A DNA stretch of 64,000 nt, taken from the NCBI GenBank assembly GCA_031288175.1, contig JAITRW010000033.1:1-64000 (forward strand), read 5' to 3'. Under the pieces are notes generated by a model. The model did not search any database and was not told the DNA's origin. It saw only the letters and a program-made list of their open reading frames with translations. The stretch is from Tannerellaceae bacterium. Its GTDB lineage: Bacteria > Bacteroidota > Bacteroidia > Bacteroidales > Tannerellaceae. The position numbers were made by a program, and so were the translations under genes. This document shows, in pieces, positions 26,862-36,084 of the stretch (position 1 is its first letter; each line of letters opens with the position of its first letter).

Positions 26862-27851
26862 ATGAGTCTGCTGATCCTAATCATAGTCCTGGCGTTGATA
26901 TTTGATTACATCAATGGCTTCCACGATGCGGCGAATGCAGTGGCGGCGGTGGTGTCGACAAAAGTGTTGACGCCGTTTCAGGCGGTGGTGTGGGCGGCAT
27001 TCTTCAACTTTGTCGCCTTTTTTATTGCGAAGTATTTGATCGGAGAATTCGGCATCGCTAATACGGTAGCCAAGACGGTCTATCCGGAGTTTATCACCCT
27101 GCCGATCATTCTTGCAGGTGTGATTGCAGCTATCATCTGGAACTTGCTGACATGGTGGCTGGGGATACCTTCTTCATCTTCCCACACGCTTATCGGAGGC
27201 TTTGCGGGTGCAGCGATAGCAGGGACGGGTTTCTCTGCAATACATGGGCTGGTGATACTGAAAATAGCGGTTTTTATTTTTTTTGCTCCCCTTATCGGGA
27301 TGTTGATAGCAATCCTGTTGATGTTCCTGACATTGAATATGTGGAAAAAAGCACGATTCCATCAGGCAGAGGCATGGTTTCGCCGTTTGCAGCTTGTTGC
27401 TTCGGCGCTCTTTTGCGTGGGGCACGGTTTAAACGATTCGCAGAAAGTGATGGGTATTATTGCGGCAGCACTTTTTGTGGCCGACGAGATTCCCGATATT
27501 ACGACTATCCCTACTTGGGTGCCTTTTTCTTGTTTTACCGTAATTGCACTTGGTACGATGTCGGGCGGTTGGCGCATTGTCAAAACGATGGGTAGTCGTA
27601 TCACCAAACTGACACCGTTGGAAGGTGTCGTCGCGGAGACGGCAGGTGCACTGACACTTTTCCTCACCGAGATACTGAAAATTCCGGTCAGTACGACGCA
27701 TACTATTACGGGCGCTATCATTGGTGTAGGATCCGTCAAGCGCCTTTCTGCCGTACGCTGGGGTGTTACCAAAGATCTGTTGGTCGCCTGGTTGTTGACT
27801 ATTCCGGTCAGTGCCCTTATGGCAATGGGAATCTACTTACTATTTTATTAA
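26862..27851 (+). CDS. pit: Low-affinity inorganic phosphate transporter, Pit family
   Basis: A 329-residue inner-membrane protein with the two inverted Pit signatures: FDYINGFHDAANAVAAVVST in the first helix pair and CVGHGLNDSQKVMGIIAAAL in the second half, plus IPSSSSHTLIGG and IPVSTTHTITGA. Pit carriers move metal-phosphate with protons into the cytoplasm. It forms an operon with the DUF47 gene. Its stop overlaps the end of convergent yifB by 4 nt. Confidence 0.95.
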   Translation: MSLLILIIVLALIFDYINGFHDAANAVAAVVSTKVLTPFQAVVWAAFFNFVAFFIAKYLIGEFGIANTVAKTVYPEFITLPIILAGVIAAIIWNLLTWWLGIPSSSSHTLIGGFAGAAIAGTGFSAIHGLVILKIAVFIFFAPLIGMLIAILLMFLTLNMWKKARFHQAEAWFRRLQLVASALFCVGHGLNDSQKVMGIIAAALFVADEIPDITTIPTWVPFSCFTVIALGTMSGGWRIVKTMGSRITKLTPLEGVVAETAGALTLFLTEILKIPVSTTHTITGAIIGVGSVKRLSAVRWGVTKDLLVAWLLTIPVSALMAMGIYLLFY

Positions 27852-29389
27852 CTCATACCCCACCCTTCCCTATCCAGGTTCCGGTACATAATGGCTTCGG
27901 AGATATGTGACGGTTCAATACGTTCTGTTCCGGCAAGGTCGGAAATGGTACGTGCTACCCTGAGGATACGATGGTATGCGCGCGCCGAGATATGTAACCG
28001 CTCCATGGCGTTCCGTAACCGAACGAGGCTTTCTTTGTCGGGAGTAGCGTATATTTTGAGGAGGCGATTATTCATTTGTGCGTTGCAATGGATACCTATA
28101 CAGTCGCGGTAACGTTCCTCCTGGACGGCACGTGCCCGAATCACCCGTTTCCTCACTTCTTCGCTGCTCTCTACCGGCTCATCCCCTGCAATCTTGTCAA
28201 AGGGGACGGGAACGATCTCGATTTGTATGTCAATGCGGTCAAGTAACGGTCCCGACACGCGATTCATGTATTTCTGAACCTGCGACGGTGCACACAAGCA
28301 ATCGCGATCGGGGTGGTTGTAATATCCGCAAGGGCAGGGATTCATTGACGCTATCAGCATGAAACCTGCCGGATATTCCACCGAAAAACGCGAACGCGAA
28401 ACATGGATCACTCTGTCCTCCAAGGGTTGCCGTAATACTTCCAACACACTCCTGTTGAACTCTGGTAACTCATCCAAGAATAATACCCCATTATGCGCAA
28501 GACTGATCTCACCGGGTTGTGGAAAAGTGCCTCCACCAACCATTGCTACGTTTGAGATCGTGTGATGTGGCGCCCGAAAAGGCCGACATGAGATCAATGA
28601 CGTATTCCTACTCATTTTCCCTGCTACGGAGTGAATCTTTGTTGTTTCCAGCGATTCTTGTAACGTCAAAGGCGGCAGTATGGAAGGTAACCGTTTCGCC
28701 ATCATTGATTTTCCACTACCCGGAGGCCCTACCATGATTAAATTATGCCCTCCTGCCGCGGCTATTTCCAATGCCCGCTTTACGTTTTCCTGCCCCCTTA
28801 CTTCTGCAAAGTCACAGTCAAAGGCTTGTAACCGTTCATAAAACTCCCGTCGCGTATCTATACAAACAGGCTCCAAGGACGGTTTTCCCAACAGAAATTC
28901 CACCACCTCTGTCAGTGTTCGGGCTCCATATACTTTTAAATTATTTACTACACCCGCCTCCCCTGCATTCTGTACAGGGACGATTAGACCCTCGTAGCCG
29001 TCTTCCCGGGCCTTGATAGCGATCGGCAATGCTCCTTTAACCGGTTGTAGTGTCCCATCTAACGACAGCTCCCCCATCATCATGAACCTATCCAGCCCTG
29101 CCGACTCAATCTGTTCCGTCGCTGCCAACAAACCGACGGCCAACGGCAGATCATATGCCGAACCTTCTTTACGGATGTCCGCCGGTGCCATGTTGATCAC
29201 AATACGCGAACGAGGCACCTTATACCCGCTTACCTGAATTGCTGAAAATATCCGCTCGTGGCTCTCTTTCACTGCCGCATCGGCCAATCCTACTAAAAGG
29301 TACTGGATACCTTTCGTACTGCTCACCTCAATCGTCACGGGGATGGCCGATATTCCTTGTAAAGCCGCTGCATAAATCTTGACTAACAC
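27848..29389 (-). CDS. yifB: YifB/ComM-family magnesium-chelatase-like AAA+ ATPase
   Basis: The 513-residue protein has an N-terminal ChlI/Lon-protease-like domain (about 1-170), an AAA+ ATPase core with Walker A GPPGSGKSMMAKRL, the GAPHHTISN-type RAPHHTISN motif and Walker B GVLFLDELPEF, and a C-terminal Mg-chelatase domain (SARAYHRILRVARTISDLAG). In other bacteria ComM is a hexameric helicase that promotes branch migration during natural transformation. It is the last gene of kdsC-maf-yifB (16-nt gap to maf). Confidence 0.93.
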   Translation of the reverse strand: MLVKIYAAALQGISAIPVTIEVSSTKGIQYLLVGLADAAVKESHERIFSAIQVSGYKVPRSRIVINMAPADIRKEGSAYDLPLAVGLLAATEQIESAGLDRFMMMGELSLDGTLQPVKGALPIAIKAREDGYEGLIVPVQNAGEAGVVNNLKVYGARTLTEVVEFLLGKPSLEPVCIDTRREFYERLQAFDCDFAEVRGQENVKRALEIAAAGGHNLIMVGPPGSGKSMMAKRLPSILPPLTLQESLETTKIHSVAGKMSRNTSLISCRPFRAPHHTISNVAMVGGGTFPQPGEISLAHNGVLFLDELPEFNRSVLEVLRQPLEDRVIHVSRSRFSVEYPAGFMLIASMNPCPCGYYNHPDRDCLCAPSQVQKYMNRVSGPLLDRIDIQIEIVPVPFDKIAGDEPVESSEEVRKRVIRARAVQEERYRDCIGIHCNAQMNNRLLKIYATPDKESLVRLRNAMERLHISARAYHRILRVARTISDLAGTERIEPSHISEAIMYRNLDREGWGMS

Positions 29390-29405
29390 CGGAAAAGTTT
29401 TTTTG

Positions 29406-30032
29406 TTACTTATAATTTTCTCCTCTCTTATTAGGGCGGGGAAAGGAACGAATCTCGTGGTAAAGGCGGTGGGTAGGGAGCCCCATGACGTTGTAATAAG
29501 AACCGGTGACGGCCTCTACACCCATAATGCCTATCCACTCCTGGATGCCGTAAGCGCCCGCTTTGTCAAATGGACGATAGGTATCCACGTAGAAGGTTAT
29601 TTCTTCTTCGGTAAGTTCCGTAAAACAAACGGCTGTCGTTACAGTGAATGACTTCTGGTGTATACAACTTGTCAGGCAGACACCGGTACGTACTTCGTGG
29701 ATGCGTCCCGATAAGTCAAGTAGCATCTCAATAGCTTCGTCACGGGAGGTCGGTTTTCCAAGTATACGGTCAAAACAAGAAACGACAGTATCTGCCGTCA
29801 CCAGTAATTCATCCTCCACCAACGTCTGGCGATAGGCTTCTGCCTTTTGGCGAGAGAGGTATTCGGCAACTTCGCCGACAGGGAGCTCCGGCGGATAGGC
29901 CTCCGTTATATCCGGCAGTAACCTCACCGTAAAATCACGAATAAATGCCTCAAGCAATTCTTTCCTTCTTGGCGAACCACTCGCCAACACTACCCGATAA
30001 CCCTCTGCCGGATCATACATCATCCGCATCAT
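29406..30032 (-). CDS. maf: Maf family nucleoside triphosphate pyrophosphatase
   Basis: A 208-residue protein with the Maf signature VVLASGSPRRKELLEA, the catalytic region LLVTADTVVSCFDRILGKP and YGIQEWIGIMGVEAVTGSYYNVMGLP. Maf proteins hydrolyse dTTP, UTP and modified nucleotides and were first described as septum inhibitors. The start could be either of the first ATGs (MMRMM). It lies between kdsC and yifB. Confidence 0.93.
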   Translation of the reverse strand: MMRMMYDPAEGYRVVLASGSPRRKELLEAFIRDFTVRLLPDITEAYPPELPVGEVAEYLSRQKAEAYRQTLVEDELLVTADTVVSCFDRILGKPTSRDEAIEMLLDLSGRIHEVRTGVCLTSCIHQKSFTVTTAVCFTELTEEEITFYVDTYRPFDKAGAYGIQEWIGIMGVEAVTGSYYNVMGLPTHRLYHEIRSFPRPNKRGENYK

Positions 30033-30056
30033 TTATTCCGCACATGTTAGCGTACG

Positions 30057-30578
30057 TTACCATCCAAAAGCCTCTTCATCCATCCAAAGGCCTTGTACTT
30101 TGAGAACCTGTTCGATAACATCCCTTGCAACTCCTTCACCTCCACGCAAGGGAGACACGTAGGCGGCAATCTCTTTTACTTCTGGCGCCGCATCTGCCGG
30201 TGCTACAGGGAGGCCAACCTGCTGCATTACTTCGTAATCGGGAATATCGTCACCTACGAAAACAACGTTTTCGGGTTTCAAGCTCGTCTTTTTGAGAAAA
30301 TCTGCGAAGTCCTCCTTTTTTACACTGCTTCCCGTGTAAATATGCTGAACGCCGAGACGTGCAAAACGGACACGCACCGCTTCGGTATATCCCCCCGTAA
30401 TAATGCCCAGTATAAATCCTTTTTTGATGGCCAGATGGATAGCATAACCGTCTTTGATGTTTACCGTCCTCATTGGGTCGCCGTCAGGATACAACGGAAT
30501 GACGTTCCCCGACAATACTCCATCTACATCAAATACAAACGCTTTGATATTCCTTAAGTCACAGGGTATAGTTCCCAT
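30057..30578 (-). CDS. kdsC: 3-deoxy-D-manno-octulosonate 8-phosphate phosphatase
   Basis: A 173-residue C0-type HAD phosphatase with the nucleophile motif FVFDVDGVLSG, motif II GIITGGYTEA, and the C-terminal motif GDDIPDYEVMQQVGLPVAPADAAPE, all characteristic of KdsC. It releases phosphate from Kdo-8-phosphate in the pathway supplying WaaA. It is the first gene of kdsC-maf-yifB. A weak promoter match (TAATTTTA on the minus strand, 30589-30596) lies just upstream. Confidence 0.93.
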   Translation of the reverse strand: MGTIPCDLRNIKAFVFDVDGVLSGNVIPLYPDGDPMRTVNIKDGYAIHLAIKKGFILGIITGGYTEAVRVRFARLGVQHIYTGSSVKKEDFADFLKKTSLKPENVVFVGDDIPDYEVMQQVGLPVAPADAAPEVKEIAAYVSPLRGGEGVARDVIEQVLKVQGLWMDEEAFGW

Positions 30579-30677
30579 TGGTTCATCCTAAAATTATCTG
30601 TGTAGAAAGCTTTCCCTGACTATATAAGAATCGTCGCTTTGCTCTAACTCTTTTTAACGGGTACAATGTTACGACTA

Positions 30678-30708
30678 TTTGCCGACTTCGCAAAACGCTC
30701 TACCTTTG
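30678..30708 (+). promoter_or_regulatory. Consensus Bacteroides promoter (-33 and -7) of the DUF3316 gene
   Basis: TTTG at 30678-30681, a spacer of exactly 19 nt and TACCTTTG at 30701-30708 match the full Bacteroides consensus, the best match in the window. Transcription would begin near 30715. Confidence 0.8.
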
Positions 30709-30761
30709 TTGTATCAGAGATTTAATCCCTTTTCTTTAACTAAGGAAGATCGGAAGCGCAC

Positions 30762-31649
30762 ATGAGAAAAAGACTATACGGAGGATGGCTTGTTTCAGGT
30801 TTTATTATTCTCCTTTTCTCTTTTTCCTTCGTCGTGGATGCACAAATTCTTTCCTGTTCCGGTCAGGAGTGTCCTTTTCCGGTGAATGAGAGTTTTCTGT
30901 TGGGAGGAGAGGGTGACCGTATCAGAGAATCCGCTCTTACGCCCGGTCAGCGTATACCTTATACCGGAGGAGGGATTCGTTTTGTTGCCGAACGTTTCCG
31001 CCTCCGTTCAGCTGATGGTCTTTATTCCACACACACCCTCTTATCAGGTTCCCTCGCCTTTACCTCCAATCCCGCCGGATCAGCTTCCGAAATAGTCGCC
31101 ACTTTATTTTCTGTGATCGCTGTCCATCGTCGTTTTCACCCCGATCCTGCCTTGACCCTTCTCGTCGGGCCTGCACTCCATGTAGGTCTTAGTAATATTT
31201 TCAATACACGGAGCAGTAATAATCCGGACGTCTTTCGTCTGTCTCTTGCCCTTTCTCCTTCTTTCCTCTCTTTTTACCGTTTCTACTTTTTTAATTATCC
31301 GTTATTCCTACGTGCTCAGATGGAAATCCCGTTGATCGGCGCTACCCTTGCCCCTCCTTACGGACAGTCTTACTACGAACTTTACGGACTTGGTAATACT
31401 CGAAACCTCGTCGTCTTTACTGCTCCACACAACCGCCGTTCGCTCCTCTCCATCCTTTCTCTTGATGTTCCTGCCGGTCCGGTTATTTTGCGATTAGCCG
31501 CCACCTGCCAAGTCGAATATTATCAGATTCATGCTCGTTATTCCCGCCATGAGCAGTTTGCCGTTCTTGTTGGTTTTGTACGTGAATCCCTCTTTTTCGG
31601 AGGGCGTACGTGGCGGTCGAGGCGATTCGGTCGGAGTGCACTTTATTGA
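30762..31649 (+). CDS. DUF3316 domain protein, probable outer-membrane or periplasmic protein
   Basis: The 295-residue protein has a signal peptide (WLVSGFIILLFSFSFVVDAQ). It contains family-like stretches: TSNPAGSASE, LTLLVGPALHVGLSNIF, an SNNPDVF segment, PLIGATLAPPYGQSYYELYG and VVFTAPHNRRSL. These match my memory of DUF3316 proteins of Bacteroides, which are strand-rich and may form a small barrel. No function is known. It has its own strong promoter, and the S41 protease gene follows 27 nt later, possibly on the same transcript. Confidence 0.75.
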   Translation: MRKRLYGGWLVSGFIILLFSFSFVVDAQILSCSGQECPFPVNESFLLGGEGDRIRESALTPGQRIPYTGGGIRFVAERFRLRSADGLYSTHTLLSGSLAFTSNPAGSASEIVATLFSVIAVHRRFHPDPALTLLVGPALHVGLSNIFNTRSSNNPDVFRLSLALSPSFLSFYRFYFFNYPLFLRAQMEIPLIGATLAPPYGQSYYELYGLGNTRNLVVFTAPHNRRSLLSILSLDVPAGPVILRLAATCQVEYYQIHARYSRHEQFAVLVGFVRESLFFGGRTWRSRRFGRSALY

Positions 31650-31676
31650 CATTTTCAAGATAAAATATTCCTGTTG

Positions 31677-32690
31677 ATGTACGCAAATATGTATAAAGGA
31701 GCAATGCTGCTCTTCACCACACTTTGTTTGGTTGCTTGTCACTCCTTCGACGAGTATACCGACAGTCCGGTAGCTAATTTCGAGGCTCTTTGGAAGATTA
31801 TGGATGAGAACTATTGTTTCTTCGACTATAAAGATGTTGACTGGAACGAAGTAGGTACACGTTATCGGCTCACTATACGCGAAGACATGGATGAGTTTGC
31901 CCTTTTTAGTCATCTCAGCGCCATGCTTACCGAACTGCGTGACGGTCATGTCAATCTGATCTCCCCTTTTCACATTTCCCGTTACACAGAATGGTTCGAA
32001 ACCTATCCTCCTAATTTTTCTACTGTGCTTCAGGAACGATATCTCGGAACAACTTCCGACTACTATCTGGCTGGTTCCGCCAAATATCGCCGCCTCACAA
32101 ATGACGTTGGGTACCTCTATTACGGTAGTTTCTCCGGCAGTCTCTCCGAAGCCAACCTGTCTTATATCTTCCATCACTTCCGTGATTGTCGAGGTCTTAT
32201 CCTTGATGTTCGTAACAACGGCGGCGGTTCCCTGGCCCAAGCTGAATTGTTCGCCTCCTGTTTCGCCTCCGAACGTACCCTCACAGGCTACATTATCCAT
32301 AAGTCTGCTCCTCCCCACGATGTCTTTTCCGAACCATTCCCTCTTTACCTCGAACCTTCTGTGTATGCACGTTGGTTACGCCCCGTCATCCTTCTTACCA
32401 ACCGTCAGTGTTACAGTGCCGCTAACAATTTTGTACAAAGGATGTCCTGCCTTCCGCAAGTCACTATCCTTGGCGACAAGACAGGCGGTGGTAGCGGCTT
32501 ACCTTTTTATTCGGAACTCCCCAATGGGTGGAGTGTGCGCTTCTCCGCTTCTCCGCTTCTTGATGTACAAAGGGAACATACGGAAAACGGCATAGACCCT
32601 GATATTTTTGTTTCGCAAGCCCCTGAAGATGAGTTGCAAGGACGTGATAGCCTGATCGAAGCTGCTCTTCGTCTTTTATCTTCTCCTTAG
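31677..32690 (+). CDS. S41-family (C-terminal processing) protease lipoprotein
   Basis: The ORF-track start is a TTG directly before the ATG at 31677, which I use (337 aa). An ATG at 31689 is also possible. A lipoprotein signal (MLLFTTLCLVAC) is followed by an N-terminal helical segment (FEALWKIMDENYCFF), a short PDZ-less region and the S41 core: LRDGHVNL, GLILDVRNNGGGS, the nucleophile region NRQCYSAANNF, and GDKTGGGSGLP with the general-base Lys. Such enzymes cleave C-terminal segments of periplasmic or surface proteins. The target is unknown. Confidence 0.9.
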   Translation: MYANMYKGAMLLFTTLCLVACHSFDEYTDSPVANFEALWKIMDENYCFFDYKDVDWNEVGTRYRLTIREDMDEFALFSHLSAMLTELRDGHVNLISPFHISRYTEWFETYPPNFSTVLQERYLGTTSDYYLAGSAKYRRLTNDVGYLYYGSFSGSLSEANLSYIFHHFRDCRGLILDVRNNGGGSLAQAELFASCFASERTLTGYIIHKSAPPHDVFSEPFPLYLEPSVYARWLRPVILLTNRQCYSAANNFVQRMSCLPQVTILGDKTGGGSGLPFYSELPNGWSVRFSASPLLDVQREHTENGIDPDIFVSQAPEDELQGRDSLIEAALRLLSSP

Positions 32691-32748
32691 AACTACCTTG
32701 CACAAAAGAAAAAATTTACACAGAAAGTATACGTTCAAATCATATTCT

Positions 32749-32756
32749 TACCTTTG
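32749..32756 (+). promoter_or_regulatory. -7 element of the DUF6383 protein gene
   Basis: TACCTTTG is a perfect TAnnTTTG match and predicts a leader of about 55 nt before the ATG at 32820. Confidence 0.65.
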
Positions 32757-32819
32757 CCATGCGGGTTGTATACCCTATAAAATGAAGAATAAAAGAGGGA
32801 TACTTGTAATGCGTTGAAT

Positions 32820-35800
32820 ATGAGAAAGAAAATATATGCGCTGATCATGGCAGGATGCCTGTTGGCGACGTCGCTACCGGCACAGCAGGAGGGTCTGACA
32901 AGTCTTCGCCCTTATGCGGGCGAGAAATATGTACAGACAATGTCCTATTTTCTTAAAGCGGTTAAAGGCTCTGAGTCTTACTACATTGTCCTTGACGATA
33001 ATGACCGCCTTGTACTGCGTCCTGAAAAAAAATTGCCTGCCTCGTTTGGCGAGATAAAAAACGCCCTCTGGCGTATTTCCTTCTCCCAGAGTATTACAGG
33101 TGAAGAAGCTTTTACCTTTAATAGTCTTTTTCGTTCTACGTTGCTTTCCCTCAGTCGGCGTGAAGCGACGGGTAGCTTACAGAAGCCGGGTGTTAACGCT
33201 AACCTCCCCGGTGGAGATATCTATCGTTGGTTGCCATCCGCAGGCTCGACGCCTTCCGTGGGTGAGAATTTCTTTTATGTCTTTGCACAAACGGGTGGAA
33301 ATGAGGTAATCGTAATTGGAGCGGATGACGACTTGCGTATTGTTCCCCGTGCCTATGCTAATTTTAGCGAGGCTGAAGTTGCTTCCGACGTTCTGAAAAT
33401 AACCCCTTGTATTGCTGACGGTCTGTTACCGCTCACAGCTAATGACCTCAACGTCCGCCTTTCCTCTTCTCCTTTTATCACAGGGCAGAAGTCAGGTCTG
33501 ATTGCACGTGAGGAGGATCGTTTCTCTTTATCCACTACCCCCACTTTCGCAATTGATTACCCTTTTTCTTCGGGATATACTTTTCAAGCGTTAGGTGTGC
33601 ATGTCGAAGAAGATATTAACGGCTTTGCTTCTGAAACAAATAGTTACAAAACCGACCAAGCTTACGCTGATACCGTCAATCACTGGGTCGCCCTGTATGC
33701 CTACTTTCAAACAGCCGAAGGATTGATTGACCAGGGTTACATAGGTGTTGATACTTCCTATCTTTTGATAAATGGAACGGAGCCGAACGAAAAGGCCATA
33801 CGTATTGCTTCTCTTGGCGATATATGGTACCATAAATATTCCCCTGAAAAAAGGTCAAGACTTCTTGATTCTTACCTTTTTAAATTCTTGTATGATCCTG
33901 CCCTTAATCGGCTCAAGATTATTTCGCATGGACATATTACCGGATCCGTCGAAGGCCTTTGGAACCCCGCAAAAGAAGACCTGATTCTCTCTAATAAATA
34001 TGCGCTCAACTCCTTCCTCACCGCTTCTTTTGTCGGTTCCGGCAGATATGCTCCGACCCTTACGAGCAATTCTGATGAAGAAGGTTGTTACATCGAAAGC
34101 CGTGATGACGATCCTCACTATAGTACTATCATAGAATCAGGGCTTTATTATCTCTGTGTCACCGGTTCACATGATTCCGACCGTATCGGTAAATACCTCC
34201 GTATTGGATTGGATGGAAATTTGGAATTTGTAAAACCATCCGATACCAATTACCGGTATCAACCTTCTTACCATTGGGCGATAGAAAGTACGCTCTATAT
34301 GGCAAAGGTTTTTAACAGGGAAATACCTAATGCCCCCTCTGTTGATGAATATTTGGGTAACGATACTCGGACCTACGGCGTTGAGGGACAACGAGTTTTT
34401 GTGATGTCGGCCGGTGAACGCGATACTATCGCTTACTTGCCTGTTCCCGAAGAATTTAAAGAGTCCTCTTCTATCGGTTACTACATCGCCGACATCAAAG
34501 ATGTTTCTTATGCCCGTGTTAAATTCCTTTATGAAGCTAAGGGAAAGAAGAACTATGTCTCTGTTGCTAGTGGTAATAATATCCTTTGGGTGCAAGAAAA
34601 TCCCGATAAATCTGCCCGATTCGGTCTTGAGGAAATCTATAGTGAAACTTATGGCTATGAACCTAATTACGAACTTGAGCAGGCAGGAGTAGCAAAATTG
34701 ACCCGTCGATACTATCGCTTTACCTATCCGCACGATATAGAAGGTACCGTTCAATACCTCTCTTATTCCGACCTTCCGGAAGCTCATCGTTATTTTATTG
34801 GTGACGATTCCTCCGACTCCCCTCTCTTTCTCTTGCGTGAGGTGAATCGGACTAGTTTCGGAGAACCTGCTTATTTGTTCTGTGAAGCAGACTTCTCAAC
34901 TGACTCACTCTTCTCCGTCGTTTCTATCCAATCGACCACCCAATCAACCAACGGTGCCCTGTTCAAGCAAAAACTCCCCATTTCCGCCGACAGCCTTGAC
35001 AAGATCCCTGCTTTTGTGATACAATCAACTACACCCTATATTTATCTTGGTATCAGAGATAATGACGGACAATTGAAAACCGTGCAAGATGGTGTTCAAA
35101 TCTTCCGTACTCACACTATTGACAAAGAAGGTCTTGTCGGAAAGCCTTACGGAGCTTCCCCTCCTTCTTTCAATTATCTCGCTCTGCAAGCACTTGGTGA
35201 TGACTACCTCCCTGAATCCTTTACTTTGCGTCACGTACGCGGTACCGTCATGCCGCAATATCTTGTCATGTCCGACTACAAGGCAGGTACAGGAGATATT
35301 CTTTTTTCCGGAAGGAGCCTTGCTCGTCTTGACCGGACAGCTGAAAATCCTGCATGGATTTATACCCAATTATATGGGATCCCTAATGAAGACATTTCTT
35401 GGCAAGACAATCCTCGTCTGGGATTTATTCCCATATCCGTCCATAGAGATGGTTTGCTCTATATAGACGGTATAAACGGTCAATCTATCATGAAGGTTTC
35501 CTACAACAGTCCCGAACGGGAAGAAGAAGGTGTACATAATCATTTCCTCTTCTCTTTCCGTCTTCTTAACGAAGAAGGACAAGGTTTCCTTATTGAAGGA
35601 GGATATCCCAATGGTTCTTTGGCAGGCGACCTTAATAGTTATATCCGCATAGTGCGTGGCGCTCCTGTCTCGATACAAAGTACCTATACCCTCGCTTCGC
35701 AGGAAGTGGAATCTCTCTTTTCCTGGAAATTACCGGATGGAACGATCCAATTTCCTCCTCCTAGGGGAAATACATCCTTTCTTCCGCCCCCTGTCATGAT

Positions 35801-36005
35801 CATCCCTTCTTTTGAGATAGTTGCCGGTCATGTTGAGTTGTATGTTGCTGGTGTTGAAGGTAAGCGGATAACTTTGACAAACCTCTTAGGACAGCGTTTG
35901 GAAAGTCGGTACGCTACTGCCTCAGAAGAGCACTTTGATGTACCTTCCGGTATTATTGTCGTCTCCGTCGAAGGACTTGGAACCCGCAAGGTTTTAGTTA
36001 AATAG
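32820..36005 (+). CDS. Large secreted protein with C-terminal DUF6383/T9SS-like domain
   Basis: The ORF track begins at a TTG. I use the ATG at 32820 (1061 aa). A signal peptide (YALIMAGCLLATSLPAQ) is followed by about 950 residues with recurring beta-strand segments of similar wording, for example SYYIVLDDNDRLVL and YYLCVTGSHDSDRIGKYLRI, or YYIADIKDVSYARVKFLYEA. These suggest divergent repeats of a lectin-like or RICIN-like beta-trefoil type, which is an inference. The last 75 residues (VELYVAGVEGKRITLTNLLG, VPSGIIVVSVEG, KVLVK) match DUF6383, a Bacteroidales C-terminal domain that I compare to T9SS sorting domains. Likely surface exposed or secreted. Function unknown. It ends at a strong terminator. 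Confidence 0.85.
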   Translation: MRKKIYALIMAGCLLATSLPAQQEGLTSLRPYAGEKYVQTMSYFLKAVKGSESYYIVLDDNDRLVLRPEKKLPASFGEIKNALWRISFSQSITGEEAFTFNSLFRSTLLSLSRREATGSLQKPGVNANLPGGDIYRWLPSAGSTPSVGENFFYVFAQTGGNEVIVIGADDDLRIVPRAYANFSEAEVASDVLKITPCIADGLLPLTANDLNVRLSSSPFITGQKSGLIAREEDRFSLSTTPTFAIDYPFSSGYTFQALGVHVEEDINGFASETNSYKTDQAYADTVNHWVALYAYFQTAEGLIDQGYIGVDTSYLLINGTEPNEKAIRIASLGDIWYHKYSPEKRSRLLDSYLFKFLYDPALNRLKIISHGHITGSVEGLWNPAKEDLILSNKYALNSFLTASFVGSGRYAPTLTSNSDEEGCYIESRDDDPHYSTIIESGLYYLCVTGSHDSDRIGKYLRIGLDGNLEFVKPSDTNYRYQPSYHWAIESTLYMAKVFNREIPNAPSVDEYLGNDTRTYGVEGQRVFVMSAGERDTIAYLPVPEEFKESSSIGYYIADIKDVSYARVKFLYEAKGKKNYVSVASGNNILWVQENPDKSARFGLEEIYSETYGYEPNYELEQAGVAKLTRRYYRFTYPHDIEGTVQYLSYSDLPEAHRYFIGDDSSDSPLFLLREVNRTSFGEPAYLFCEADFSTDSLFSVVSIQSTTQSTNGALFKQKLPISADSLDKIPAFVIQSTTPYIYLGIRDNDGQLKTVQDGVQIFRTHTIDKEGLVGKPYGASPPSFNYLALQALGDDYLPESFTLRHVRGTVMPQYLVMSDYKAGTGDILFSGRSLARLDRTAENPAWIYTQLYGIPNEDISWQDNPRLGFIPISVHRDGLLYIDGINGQSIMKVSYNSPEREEEGVHNHFLFSFRLLNEEGQGFLIEGGYPNGSLAGDLNSYIRIVRGAPVSIQSTYTLASQEVESLFSWKLPDGTIQFPPPRGNTSFLPPPVMIIPSFEIVAGHVELYVAGVEGKRITLTNLLGQRLESRYATASEEHFDVPSGIIVVSVEGLGTRKVLVK

Positions 36006-36034
36006 TATATAAATACCATTTGGATGTTATTTTT

Positions 36035-36067
36035 AACCCCGACTGTTTCGGCCGTCGGGGTTTCTTT
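36035..36067 (+). terminator. Rho-independent terminator after the DUF6383 protein gene
   Basis: A perfect 9-bp stem (aaccccgac at 36035-36043, gtcggggtt at 36054-36062) with a 10-nt loop is followed by a T-rich tract (tttcttttaa). It lies 30 nt past the stop codon and separates this gene from malQ. Confidence 0.88.
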
Positions 36068-36084
36068 TAAAAATTCCCGTACAT

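Noticed and set aside
26172-27851. High-affinity phosphate (Pst/PhoU) system
   Set aside because: The regulator-like gene is of DUF47 type and the carrier is Pit. No PstSCAB components are present.
31494-32318. Minus-strand 274-aa frame
   Set aside because: Antisense to the DUF3316 and S41 protease genes. No recognisable motif.
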